DNA from: CAZWXH01 sp964637725
GTDB lineage: Bacteria > Bacillota_I > Bacilli_A > Erysipelotrichales > Coprobacillaceae
Length of the DNA stretch: 17,385 bases
Direction of reading: 5' to 3'
NCBI GenBank assembly: GCA_964637725.1
Contig: CAZWXH010000032.1
Location: 1-17,385 of the forward strand
How positions within the stretch are numbered: position 1 is the stretch's first letter; every line of letters starts with the position of its first letter. A program made the position numbers and the translations under genes. Positions 1 to 7,111 of this stretch are shown here, one piece after another. Under the pieces are notes generated by a model. That model was not told the origin of the DNA, searched no databases, and was given only the letters and a program-made list of their open reading frames with translations.

Positions 1-4
1 AAAC

Positions 5-36
5 CAATAAATAAAATATATTTTCATTATTTATTG
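5..36. repeat. AT-only inverted repeat at the left edge
   Basis: A perfect 10-bp inverted repeat (CAATAAATAA and its complement) surrounds a 12-bp spacer, just beyond the stop of the reductase gene. The arms contain one G/C pair each and no clear U-run follows on the minus strand, so it is a poor intrinsic terminator. It may be a weak 3' end structure or chance in AT-rich DNA. The window edge cuts off the context. Confidence 0.25.
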
Positions 37-52
37 ACATTTAATAGTTTGT

Positions 53-1162
53 CTACTCAAATCTTTTTGCGACTTCTTTCAACCATTTTGTGATTTCAAT
101 ATGTTGTGGACAAGCTTTTTCACATTGTCCACAGTTAATACAATCGCTTGCTTTTCCATGTGTTTCTATTAAATTTTTATAGAATACACTTTGGGGCGAG
201 AAATAATTATCCATATATTGAACATCAATATTATACAAAGAAAAATATCGAGGTATTAATATTTTCTTAGGACAATCAGCAACGCAATACTCACAAGCAG
301 TACAAGGTATTGCAATGCTTTCATTAATAACATTTATGACATCATCAATGACTTTGTACTCTTCGCTATTTAACGCTTTAAAATCATCCATATATGATGT
401 ATTATCCATAACTTGTTCTAATGTACTCATTCCACTCAATACACAATAGACATCCTCTAAACTTGCTACATAGCGTATTGCCCAAGATGCTACTGATAAC
501 TCAGGATGATAATTCTTAAAAATACTTTTCGCTTTATCTGGAACATTCGCAAGTGTACCACCTTTGATTGGTTCCATCACAATAACTCTTTTCCCATGTT
601 TCACAGCGATTTCATAACATTTTCTAGCTTCTATAGAAGAACTATCCCAATCAATATAGTTCACTTGTAATTGAACAAAATCCACATAAGGATGATTATT
701 AAGAATTTCTTCTAATAAAGTTGGTGAATCATGAAAAGAAAAACCAATCTCCATAACACGACCTTCATCCTTTAAACTTTTTACCCATTCAAAAGTTTTC
801 ATCTTTTGTGCTTTACGATAATTAATTTCCCCCATATTATGAACCAAATAATTATCAAAGTATTGAACTTGACACTTACTTAATTGATCTAGAAATACTT
901 TTTCATGATCTAATGGTGTATTAACATATCCCATAGAGATCTTATCAGTTAAAAAGAAACTTTCTCTAGGATATCTTGCTGATACACTTTTTCCAATCGC
1001 TATCTCACTATAACCTTGATGATAAGGATAAGCAGTATCAAAATAAGTAAATCCTTTATTCATAAATTCATCAACCATCTTATTTAATGTCACATAGTCA
1101 ATCTGTGTTTGATTGCCATCAATAACTGGCAAACGCATAAAACCAAATCCCAATTTTTTCAT
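53..1162 (-). CDS. Aldo/keto reductase with C-terminal 4Fe-4S ferredoxin-like domain
   Basis: A 369-residue NAD(P)H-type oxidoreductase. The N-terminal two thirds is an aldo/keto reductase barrel with the expected tetrad visible as D42, Y47, K74 and H108. The C-terminus adds two cysteine clusters of the 2x[4Fe-4S] ferredoxin type: C287/C290/C293/C297 followed by proline, and C341/C344/C347/C351 followed by proline. This architecture is a known AKR subgroup; the physiological substrate cannot be read from sequence, though aldehydes or ketones are expected. No signal peptide is seen, so it should be cytoplasmic. The start has a good ribosome site (AAGGGG, 7 bases upstream) and lies 12 bases after the stop of the MerR-type gene, so the two form an operon. 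Regulation is therefore likely by that regulator. The family call is secure; the substrate is unknown. Confidence 0.93.
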   Translation of the reverse strand: MKKLGFGFMRLPVIDGNQTQIDYVTLNKMVDEFMNKGFTYFDTAYPYHQGYSEIAIGKSVSARYPRESFFLTDKISMGYVNTPLDHEKVFLDQLSKCQVQYFDNYLVHNMGEINYRKAQKMKTFEWVKSLKDEGRVMEIGFSFHDSPTLLEEILNNHPYVDFVQLQVNYIDWDSSSIEARKCYEIAVKHGKRVIVMEPIKGGTLANVPDKAKSIFKNYHPELSVASWAIRYVASLEDVYCVLSGMSTLEQVMDNTSYMDDFKALNSEEYKVIDDVINVINESIAIPCTACEYCVADCPKKILIPRYFSLYNIDVQYMDNYFSPQSVFYKNLIETHGKASDCINCGQCEKACPQHIEITKWLKEVAKRFE

Positions 1163-1174
1163 TTTAATCCCCTT

Positions 1175-1540
1175 TTATATCTTCTTGTTTTTTAAACTAC
1201 TATCATAGTTAGCTATTTTATTATTTAAATATTCCATTACATTTTGAAGCTCATCTAACTTTATTTGGAGTTGCTCTCTTTGATTCAGTAATATTTGTTT
1301 ACGATCAACAATTGTATCATCACCTTCATTAAATAATTCAACATATAATTTAGTATTCTCAATACTTAATCCAGCAGTTCGCATACATTTAATAAAATTG
1401 ATTCTTCTTAAATCTGCTTCTTGATAATCCCTACGACCACTTGAATCCTTTTTTACTGGATTCATTAATTGAGCCTTTTCATAATAACGCAATGTATCAG
1501 CTGTTAAATCAAATTTTTGACAGACTTCAGCAATTTTCAT
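1175..1540 (-). CDS. MerR-family regulator, AdhR-like thiol/aldehyde sensor
   Basis: A 121-residue MerR-family activator. It has an N-terminal winged helix-turn-helix (about residues 1-70, with TLRYYEKAQL and the wing motif SSGRRDY) followed by a dimerising coiled coil. With this start the only cysteine in the FIKCMRTAGLS segment is residue 52. That matches in position and context the Cys52 that B. subtilis AdhR uses to sense aldehydes (established for that family; equivalence here is inference). A second cysteine is at residue 7. The ATG at 1540 is chosen because AGAAGGAGAT lies 6 bases upstream. A longer frame back to 1615 would begin upstream of the gene's own promoter and inside the preceding terminator. 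It sits 12 bases before the aldo/keto reductase gene, which it probably activates along with itself. Confidence 0.88.
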   Translation of the reverse strand: MKIAEVCQKFDLTADTLRYYEKAQLMNPVKKDSSGRRDYQEADLRRINFIKCMRTAGLSIENTKLYVELFNEGDDTIVDRKQILLNQREQLQIKLDELQNVMEYLNNKIANYDSSLKNKKI

Positions 1541-1562
1541 ATGATCATCTCCTTCTAATTCT

Positions 1563-1593
1563 ATTTTAACAGTTAGAGTGTACTCCATGTCAA
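1563..1593 (-). promoter_or_regulatory. MerR-type promoter (19-bp spacer) for the regulator/reductase operon
   Basis: Reading the minus strand, TTGACA (1588-1593) and TAAAAT (1563-1568) are separated by exactly 19 bp. That over-long spacer is the hallmark of promoters activated by MerR-family proteins. The spacer carries an imperfect dyad, GAGT-AC-ACTC, near its centre, the expected operator position. The predicted transcription start is only about 16 bases before the ATG, giving a very short leader. Confidence 0.8.
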
Positions 1594-1599
1594 GAGAAA

Positions 1600-1627
1600 T
1601 TAAAAAAGTTCTCAATAAAGAGAACTT
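1600..1627 (-). terminator. Intrinsic terminator after the ABC permease
   Basis: On the minus strand an 8-bp stem (AAGTTCTC / GAGAACTT) with a six-base loop runs into a six-U run. The stem overlaps the permease stop codon. It separates the transporter operon from the MerR-type promoter immediately downstream. Confidence 0.8.
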
Positions 1628-3197
1628 AGTTATGAATTTTAAAGGTTTTTGGTGCCAACTTATACACCAACAAGCATCCTACAATGCAATACACTACACA
1701 AAAGATAATAGTTGATAAGCCAAATATAAGTGTTGGTATTTTCAAATTAATAAACATATAACAAACAAAATAAGTTAATGAAGTACAAATAGAGTACATT
1801 GGATTTTTAACTTCTGTATATGCGTTATATGGTTGTAATAAATAATACAAAACTAAATAATGAGTAGAAAAGAAAACACTTGTACATAGTATAGAAACTA
1901 TTGAAATTAAACTATGAAACCATTCTTGAACTCCACCATTAATCATTAATATCAAAGAAACACCAACTCCAATTAACAAGGCTGGAATAAGATTCATCTT
2001 AACCATTTCTCTTAAACGAATCTTAAATAAAGATAGAATGTGTTGAGGACTTCTATAAAATGCATAAGTCAACATACTATGATCACAGTTAATAAACATC
2101 GCTTGAGTAATCCGATTAGTCGTATTTAAGAAATACAAGACAAACACAAAATATGGTAACGCTGATGTAAAAGATGAAACTACATTATCTACCAAACCTA
2201 AACAAGTGATGATTAGTGTTATGATCACCACAACAATAATTATATAACATTGTCTAATTGTTGACTTCCACAATATCTTCTTATGTCTCTTCATAAATAT
2301 TTCATTAAAATATTCATAGCCATTTTTCTGACTTGTTAAATTTGTATCAATATCAATAAAGCTATGATAAGATTCAGCAACCATTTGAGAAGAAGATGAA
2401 CTCAACATTTTAGAAACAGTACTTAATAATTGATGATACATACGATGATAACAATCAAACTTTAAAACATAGATCAAACTATAGACTCCTAACAATATAG
2501 CAACCATAGTCAATCCATAGAAAAACTCAATTGGTATTAATATTTGAAATTGTAACGGTAAATAAGCACAGATGAAACACATAATTGAAAATGTAATTGT
2601 ATATTTGTTTTGACTATTTTCACTATGAATGATTCCTCTTGATTTATAATCTCTTAAAAAATATTGTATAACAATCAATTTGATACTACATACAAACAAT
2701 GAGATTAACAAGCATAATCCAAAAGATAAATTGATCATAGTATTGAAACCAAAGAAACAAAGTGTGACTAAAAAGCCAATAAAGTGTCTTATTAACACAT
2801 AGATATAATTAGATAAAGCAAAGTGCGTGGAATTCATTTTCATAAGTATAACAGCATAATACTTATCTTTAGTCGGTGATAACATCCCCGTATTCAAAAT
2901 ACCCCCAATAAGTGTCAAAAAGAATATAATATGAATAAATGCATTTTGAGAATCAACATTAAAAAATGACATAGGAACAAGTAGCATAAGTGGGATATAG
3001 AGAAACTTTCCTAAAAACAAAGAAACGATTTCCCATATAACACTTATAATATTAGCAAATACCTTTAAACCTTTATTTTTATATAATGAGGAAGGTAAAA
3101 GTTTTTTTATGAAAGGTATTCTTTTTAAAGAATAAATGATTGAATTAACACGATATGTATTCTTTAAACGAAAAGAAACCAAGAATGTTTTAATCAT
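1626..3197 (-). CDS. ABC transporter permease, polytopic membrane protein
   Basis: A roughly 523-residue integral membrane protein with about 11-12 hydrophobic segments in two clusters. The clusters lie at about residues 45-245 and 318-518, divided by a hydrophilic stretch of some 70 residues (about 250-310). There is no signal peptide and no recognised substrate-binding motif. It lies directly downstream of, and overlaps by 8 bases, an ABC ATPase gene, so it is taken as the membrane half of an ABC-2-like exporter. I cannot assign a substrate; antimicrobial peptides, lipids or a membrane-associated product are all possible. The ATG at 3197 is preferred because AAAGG sits 9 bases upstream. An in-frame ATG at 3206 abuts that AAAGG with no spacing. 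A terminator follows at its stop codon. Confidence 0.75.
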   Translation of the reverse strand: MIKTFLVSFRLKNTYRVNSIIYSLKRIPFIKKLLPSSLYKNKGLKVFANIISVIWEIVSLFLGKFLYIPLMLLVPMSFFNVDSQNAFIHIIFFLTLIGGILNTGMLSPTKDKYYAVILMKMNSTHFALSNYIYVLIRHFIGFLVTLCFFGFNTMINLSFGLCLLISLFVCSIKLIVIQYFLRDYKSRGIIHSENSQNKYTITFSIMCFICAYLPLQFQILIPIEFFYGLTMVAILLGVYSLIYVLKFDCYHRMYHQLLSTVSKMLSSSSSQMVAESYHSFIDIDTNLTSQKNGYEYFNEIFMKRHKKILWKSTIRQCYIIIVVVIITLIITCLGLVDNVVSSFTSALPYFVFVLYFLNTTNRITQAMFINCDHSMLTYAFYRSPQHILSLFKIRLREMVKMNLIPALLIGVGVSLILMINGGVQEWFHSLISIVSILCTSVFFSTHYLVLYYLLQPYNAYTEVKNPMYSICTSLTYFVCYMFINLKIPTLIFGLSTIIFCVVYCIVGCLLVYKLAPKTFKIHN

Positions 3198-3894
3198 GAT
3201 TATCATCCTTTAAAATTTGAATAATCTTTTCTTTAAAATCATCGTCATTTAAATCTTCTTGTTCTATTTTCATCAGTTGACCTTTATTTAAAATAACAAT
3301 TTCATCACATAAATCAACTGCTAGTTCCATAATATGTGTTGAAAATATAATAATATGATCTTCTTTAATTCTTTTAAGAAGTTTTTTCATTTCATCTGCA
3401 ACAACAACATCTAAAGATGTTAAAGGTTCATCTAATAATAATATCTCAGGATTAAAGATGAAATTAATTAACATTTGCATTTTGTTTTTCATACCATGGG
3501 AAAAATCTTTTAACAAACGGTCTCTATCTTCAACTTCAATATTTACCATATCGAAGTATTCATCTAAGCTTTTTAATTCCTTAATATTACTAGCATTAAT
3601 ATCTATAAAGAATTTTAAAAATTCTCTAGCTGTTAAAAATTCTGGTACTGTTGGTGTTGATAAAACATAACCAATATCATCAATATTGACTTTTCTTTTA
3701 TCATCTTCTTGAATATAAAATTCACCATCATCAACTTCAATATCTTGATTCAAACAATTAAATAAAGTTGTTTTACCAGAACCATTTCTACCTAACAAAC
3801 CATATATTTTTCCTTTAGGAAATCGAAAAGATATATCTTTTAATACTTCTTTTTCATCAAAAGACTTCTTCAAATGTTCAATAACTAGCTCCAT
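3190..3894 (-). CDS. ABC transporter ATP-binding protein
   Basis: A 234-residue nucleotide-binding subunit of a two-gene ABC transporter. Walker A is GRNGSGKT (residues 35-42), the signature region is FSHGMKNK (131-138), Walker B is ILLLDEP (151-157) and the switch histidine is H187. The Q-loop glutamine is not evident around residues 74-80 (IGYVLST), as is common in ABC-2-type exporter ATPases. Length and motif order are those of single-domain exporter ATPases of the CcmA/YtrB kind. It would act at the cytoplasmic face and drive the permease encoded next, whose start overlaps its stop. The start is supported by AGGAGGGG five bases upstream. No GntR-type regulator accompanies it. Confidence 0.92.
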   Translation of the reverse strand: MELVIEHLKKSFDEKEVLKDISFRFPKGKIYGLLGRNGSGKTTLFNCLNQDIEVDDGEFYIQEDDKRKVNIDDIGYVLSTPTVPEFLTAREFLKFFIDINASNIKELKSLDEYFDMVNIEVEDRDRLLKDFSHGMKNKMQMLINFIFNPEILLLDEPLTSLDVVVADEMKKLLKRIKEDHIIIFSTHIMELAVDLCDEIVILNKGQLMKIEQEDLNDDDFKEKIIQILKDDNHD

Positions 3895-3917
3895 AAAATC
3901 CCCTCCTAGATAAAAAA

Positions 3918-3946
3918 ACTATATCATATTTTTTATACAAAATGAA
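3918..3946 (-). promoter_or_regulatory. Probable promoter of the ABC transporter operon
   Basis: On the minus strand an extended -10, TGATATAGT (hexamer at 3918-3923), lies 17 bp from a weak -35, TTCATT (3941-3946). It is followed by a short leader containing the AGGAGGGG ribosome site. The match is moderate and AT-rich DNA gives chance hits. Confidence 0.45.
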
Positions 3947-3992
3947 GAAAAATCGGTTTTCATATAGCCTATTGCTTTATTATGTTTTGAAG

Positions 3993-4036
3993 TATTATCA
4001 CTTTACCTTGATAATAATATGAACTCATGAAATAAT
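3993..4036 (+). promoter_or_regulatory. Promoter and candidate operator of the ROK kinase gene
   Basis: TTGATA (4008-4013) and AATAAT (4031-4036) are separated by 17 bp, with a TG extension just before the -10. A perfect 8-bp inverted repeat, TATTATCA-N8-TGATAATA (3993-4016), overlaps the -35. That is the size and position expected of a dimeric repressor site. The binding protein is unknown; the symmetric sequence is seen directly and its role is inferred. Confidence 0.55.
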
Positions 4037-4056
4037 AGAAAAAAAGGAGGGATATT

Positions 4057-4929
4057 ATGTATCTCATCATTGATGTTGGCGCAACTTATACAAAGTATGG
4101 TTACTACCAAAAAGACGGAAGCCAACAAAGTTCTCATAAATTTTTAACAGTCAAAAGCAATCGTGAAGATTTTTATAGCAGTATAATTCAATTAGTGACT
4201 AAAGATATCGTAGGTATTTCTATTAGTATGCCTGGACTTTTAGATAGTGCTAGTGGTTATGTAGAATCTATCACCCTTCTGCCTTTTCTAGAAAAACATA
4301 ATATTATAAAAGAGTTATCTTTATTAACTCACCTTCCCATTTCTATTGAAAATGATGCGAAGTGTGCAACTTTAGGAGAAATGTGGAAAGGTCATTTAAA
4401 AAATGTAAACAATGGTTTAATGATTGTTATTGGAAGTGGTATTGGCGGGACTTTAATTATAAATGGACAAATCATAAATTCAAAGCATCACAAAGTTGGT
4501 GAGATTGGTAGTATTTTAATGCCTAAAGATTTATCATATAATCAAATGACTAACTTTGGACGTCATAACAATGCTAATCATCTTATCAAATCTTTATCCG
4601 AAATTATCAACTGTGAAAATGATGGAAAAACTGTTTTTTCATTATTAAAACAAAATAAGAAAGCTATGAACTTATTTATGCAATATTGTAAGGAAGTTGC
4701 ATTCATGATTTATAATTTAGATTATATTCTTGATTTAGATATCGTTTGTATTGGTGGCGGTATAAGTGAACAAGCTTTTTTAATCTCTTCTATAGAAAAA
4801 CAATATCGAGACTTAAGAAAAAAATACAAAGAAGATGAACATGAACCTAAAATATGTTCATGCCAATACCATAATGAAGCTAATCTATTAGGGGCTTTAT
4901 ATCATCATATCGAAAAAGATGTTGAATAA
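4057..4929 (+). CDS. ROK-family sugar kinase-like protein
   Basis: A 290-residue protein of the ROK (repressor, ORF, kinase) fold, probably phosphorylating a sugar with ATP in the cytoplasm. Visible motifs are the N-terminal phosphate loop DVGATYTK (6-13), SMPG (57-60), END with the expected catalytic Asp100, GSGIGGTLIING (126-137), the GEIG segment (148-151) and CIGGGIS (231-237). It has no N-terminal helix-turn-helix, so it is a kinase-type rather than repressor-type member. Two departures are notable. Alanine 9 replaces the usual second glycine of DxGGT. The zinc-binding CxCGxxGC(x)E element that normally follows the GE motif is absent. Beta-glucoside-kinase-like ROK proteins also lack it, so activity is not excluded. 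AAAAGGAGGG supports the start. It is one of only two plus-strand genes in the window and ends exactly where ribF ends. The sugar is not identifiable. Confidence 0.85.
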   Translation: MYLIIDVGATYTKYGYYQKDGSQQSSHKFLTVKSNREDFYSSIIQLVTKDIVGISISMPGLLDSASGYVESITLLPFLEKHNIIKELSLLTHLPISIENDAKCATLGEMWKGHLKNVNNGLMIVIGSGIGGTLIINGQIINSKHHKVGEIGSILMPKDLSYNQMTNFGRHNNANHLIKSLSEIINCENDGKTVFSLLKQNKKAMNLFMQYCKEVAFMIYNLDYILDLDIVCIGGGISEQAFLISSIEKQYRDLRKKYKEDEHEPKICSCQYHNEANLLGALYHHIEKDVE

Positions 4930-4947
4930 TTATTCAGCATCTTTTTT
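4913..4947. terminator. Bidirectional terminator centred on two abutting stop codons
   Basis: Seventeen-base arms (4913-4929 and 4930-4946) are complementary with a single G.U-type mismatch. The dyad axis falls exactly between the TAA of the plus-strand kinase gene and the TAA of minus-strand ribF. A run of six T follows on the plus strand and five on the minus strand, so both transcripts can end here. The hairpin is wholly within the coding ends of both genes. Confidence 0.88.
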
Positions 4948-5853
4948 AAAATATTCATATATTATTTTTTCATCTGTTTGAAGTTGATTGATTAATTCAT
5001 CTTTATTTTGAAATGATTTTTCATAACGAACAAAGCGATGAAACTCTACTATCATATTTTCTCCATATATATCTTGATTAAAATCTAATATATAGACTTC
5101 TAACGATGGTTTATCCAACGCTGTGAAAGTTGGATTAAAACCTATATTACACATTCCTTTATATCTTTTTCCTTGGATTATAACCATTACCGCATAGACT
5201 CCGTTCGTTGGCAGATAGTAAGAATTATATTCCACATTAGCGGTTGGAAATCCTAAGGAATGTCCAATGTTTCTTCCTTTTATTATTTCACCTTGAACAC
5301 AATATTTTCTTCCTAACAATTCATTCATGTCATCTATTTGACCAACTTGGAGAATATGACGAATGCGAGTAGAAGAAATCTTTTCATTTTTATACATAAC
5401 TTCATTAATAATAGTTGTATCAAAACTATCATTATTTTGTAGAGTATGAGTATTCCCACTATTTTGTCTACCAAAACGGAAATCAAAACCACAGACAATA
5501 TGTTTGATATGACAATCAATAATATAATGTTGAATGAAATCTTCGGGTGTTAGATTAGCGATATCCTTAGAAAACTCAATTACAAATAAATAATCAAATC
5601 CAATGTCTTCTAGAATTTTTATTCTATCTTCCATTGATGTAAGATAACGATCATCATCACTGTATCCTAAAACAAATGCTGGTGAATGATCAAAAGTCAT
5701 GAGTGCTTTTTTATAATGCTTCTTTGATGCGATTTCAGCTACTTTATGAACCAAGGCCATATGACCAATATGGAGTCCATCAAAAAAACCAACAGCACTA
5801 CACACAGGTTCACTAATATTAATTTTTTGTCCTTTTAAACGAATAACTTCCAT
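4930..5853 (-). CDS. ribF: Bifunctional riboflavin kinase / FAD synthetase
   Basis: A 307-residue two-domain enzyme that converts riboflavin to FMN and FMN to FAD using ATP. The N-terminal nucleotidyltransferase domain (about 1-180) has the GFFDGLHIGH motif (22-31) and ISSTRIR (159-165). The C-terminal riboflavin kinase domain (about 183-307) has GRNIGHSLGFPTANV (193-207), NGVYAV (217-222) and the EFHRFVR segment with the likely catalytic glutamate at 270. Length is normal. Its ATG overlaps the truB stop by one base (TAATG), a coupled arrangement, and truB-ribF adjacency is common in Firmicutes. It converges without any gap on the ROK kinase gene and uses the shared palindromic terminator. 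Confidence 0.97.
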   Translation of the reverse strand: MEVIRLKGQKINISEPVCSAVGFFDGLHIGHMALVHKVAEIASKKHYKKALMTFDHSPAFVLGYSDDDRYLTSMEDRIKILEDIGFDYLFVIEFSKDIANLTPEDFIQHYIIDCHIKHIVCGFDFRFGRQNSGNTHTLQNNDSFDTTIINEVMYKNEKISSTRIRHILQVGQIDDMNELLGRKYCVQGEIIKGRNIGHSLGFPTANVEYNSYYLPTNGVYAVMVIIQGKRYKGMCNIGFNPTFTALDKPSLEVYILDFNQDIYGENMIVEFHRFVRYEKSFQNKDELINQLQTDEKIIYEYFKKDAE

Positions 5854-6686
5854 TAAAATAATCCCCTTATACTTTTTAAATATCCTTCACCATCTGGCCC
5901 ATACACAGCCAAAACTTTTCCAAGATGCTTAATAACAACTTGATGATCTATATCACTTTTAATCTTCTTACCATGAATGACGATGTTTTCATCGTCTATC
6001 TCATAATGTTCAAAAGAAGAAAATGCTTCTTCAATTGATAACATTGTATAATTATTGTTTTCAACATCTTCTATACTATAACAATCTTCTAAAAGAAAAC
6101 TCCCTGATTGACTTCGGAGTAAACAAGACATATGTCCTGGATAACCAAGCTTTTTAGCAATGTCTACACATAAAGAACGAATATAAGTCCCCTTCGTACA
6201 CTTGACTTTAAACTTTATATTTTGATTATGTTGTTCAAGTAGAGAAATACTTAGAATTTCAATATGTCGTGGTTCAATATGAACTTCTTGATTATTTCTA
6301 GCATACTCATATAATTTTTTTCCATTAACTTTAATTGCCGAATAGATTGGTGGAACTTGAAGTTGTGGACCTAAAAAAGATAAAATCGTTTCTTCCACAT
6401 TTTCAACACCATTAAACTCTTTTGTTTCTAGAACAACTCCACTAGCGTCATATGTATCCGTTGAAGTCCCTAATGTAAGAGTTGCAATATACTCTTTCTC
6501 TTCACTTGTTAAAAACTGTAGCGCTTTTGTAGCCTTGCCAATACATAACACTAACACACCAGTTGCATCAGGATCTAATGTTCCACAATGTCCAACCTTC
6601 TTGGTATTTAATATTTTACGTATCTTTCCCACTACATCATGACTTGTCATGCCAGCAGGTTTATTAATTAATAATATTCCATCCAC
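5853..6686 (-). CDS. truB: tRNA pseudouridine(55) synthase
   Basis: Makes pseudouridine 55 in the T-arm of tRNAs. The 277-residue product opens with the family-typical DGILLINKPAGMTSHDVV. It carries the catalytic motif GTLDPDATG with Asp38 and the later KCTKGTYIRSL segment that binds RNA. The start is taken as GTG at 6686: it gives the usual N-terminus and has AAAGGTGA five bases upstream. An in-frame ATG at 6743 would add 19 hydrophobic and basic residues unlike the family and would lie inside the upstream terminator hairpin. The promoter lies immediately upstream, giving a leader of only about ten bases. It is coupled to ribF through a TAATG overlap. Confidence 0.95.
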   Translation of the reverse strand: MDGILLINKPAGMTSHDVVGKIRKILNTKKVGHCGTLDPDATGVLVLCIGKATKALQFLTSEEKEYIATLTLGTSTDTYDASGVVLETKEFNGVENVEETILSFLGPQLQVPPIYSAIKVNGKKLYEYARNNQEVHIEPRHIEILSISLLEQHNQNIKFKVKCTKGTYIRSLCVDIAKKLGYPGHMSCLLRSQSGSFLLEDCYSIEDVENNNYTMLSIEEAFSSFEHYEIDDENIVIHGKKIKSDIDHQVVIKHLGKVLAVYGPDGEGYLKSIRGLF

Positions 6687-6702
6687 TTTTATCACCTTTT
6701 TT

Positions 6703-6711
6703 AGTATAACA
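6703..6711 (-). promoter_or_regulatory. Extended -10 promoter for truB-ribF
   Basis: TGTTATACT on the minus strand is an extended -10 element (hexamer TATACT at 6703-6708). It is placed just after the preceding terminator and about 17 bases before the GTG start. No good -35 is present at 16-18 bp, consistent with an extended -10 promoter. The start of transcription would fall at or next to the ribosome binding site. Confidence 0.55.
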
Positions 6712-6716
6712 TAAAC

Positions 6717-6746
6717 AAAGAAAAATGAGTACAAAAGACTCATTTT
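6717..6746 (-). terminator. Intrinsic terminator of the tyrS/FKBP operon
   Basis: A 9-bp stem, AAAATGAGT / ACTCATTTT (6722-6730 and 6738-6746), has a seven-base loop. On the minus strand it is followed by a T-rich tract. It overlaps the stop codon of the lipoprotein gene. Confidence 0.75.
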
Positions 6747-7095
6747 AATCTACTTCTTTAAATATTCTTTTCATAACAACATCAAATGTTGCATCTTTAC
6801 CAGCGACTTCTTCTGATTGATATTCTTCTGGAAAAGTCACTTTAATAACTCTTTGTTCACCTTTTTTCATACCAATAATTTGTTCTTCAAAACCTGGAAT
6901 AAAAAGGTTAGATCCTAAAACATAAGAATAATCAGTAGCTGTTCCTCCATCAAAAGCAACTCCATCTACTTTTCCTACAAAATCAATGATAACCAAATCT
7001 CCTACTTCTGATATTTCTTTTTCAACTTTTTTAGGACTAGAACATCCAAATAGAAAACATGATACAAATACGACTAATAGTAATTTTTTTAACAT
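6745..7095 (-). CDS. Lipoprotein with a trigger-factor-like FKBP domain
   Basis: A 116-residue protein with a type II signal peptide: basic MLKK, a hydrophobic core and the lipobox LFGC with lipidated Cys18. It should be anchored on the outer face of the membrane. After a short linker, residues about 33-115 form an FKBP-type peptidyl-prolyl isomerase domain. The domain resembles that of trigger factor (DFVGKVDGVAFDGG, FIPGFEEQIIGMKKGE, VTFPEEY). The ribosome-binding and chaperone domains of trigger factor are absent. Such a protein would plausibly assist folding of exported proteins; this is inference. The ATG at 7095 is chosen over upstream ATGs because AGAAGG sits 8 bases before it. It follows tyrS by 16 bases with no terminator between, so it should share the tyrosine T-box. 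Confidence 0.85.
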   Translation of the reverse strand: MLKKLLLVVFVSCFLFGCSSPKKVEKEISEVGDLVIIDFVGKVDGVAFDGGTATDYSYVLGSNLFIPGFEEQIIGMKKGEQRVIKVTFPEEYQSEEVAGKDATFDVVMKRIFKEVD

Positions 7096-7111
7096 TTTCA
7101 TTTCCTTCTCT

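Noticed and set aside
1541..1615. A 25-residue N-terminal extension of the MerR-type regulator
   Set aside because: It would start upstream of the promoter and within the preceding terminator, has no ribosome site, and would push the helix-turn-helix away from its normal N-terminal place.
3458..3670. Plus-strand open frame opposite the ABC ATPase
   Set aside because: It is antisense to conserved motifs of a clear gene, with composition typical of a shadow frame and no ribosome site.
5334..5519. Minus-strand small frame inside ribF
   Set aside because: It lies entirely within ribF in another frame; low-complexity hydrophobic translation with no support.
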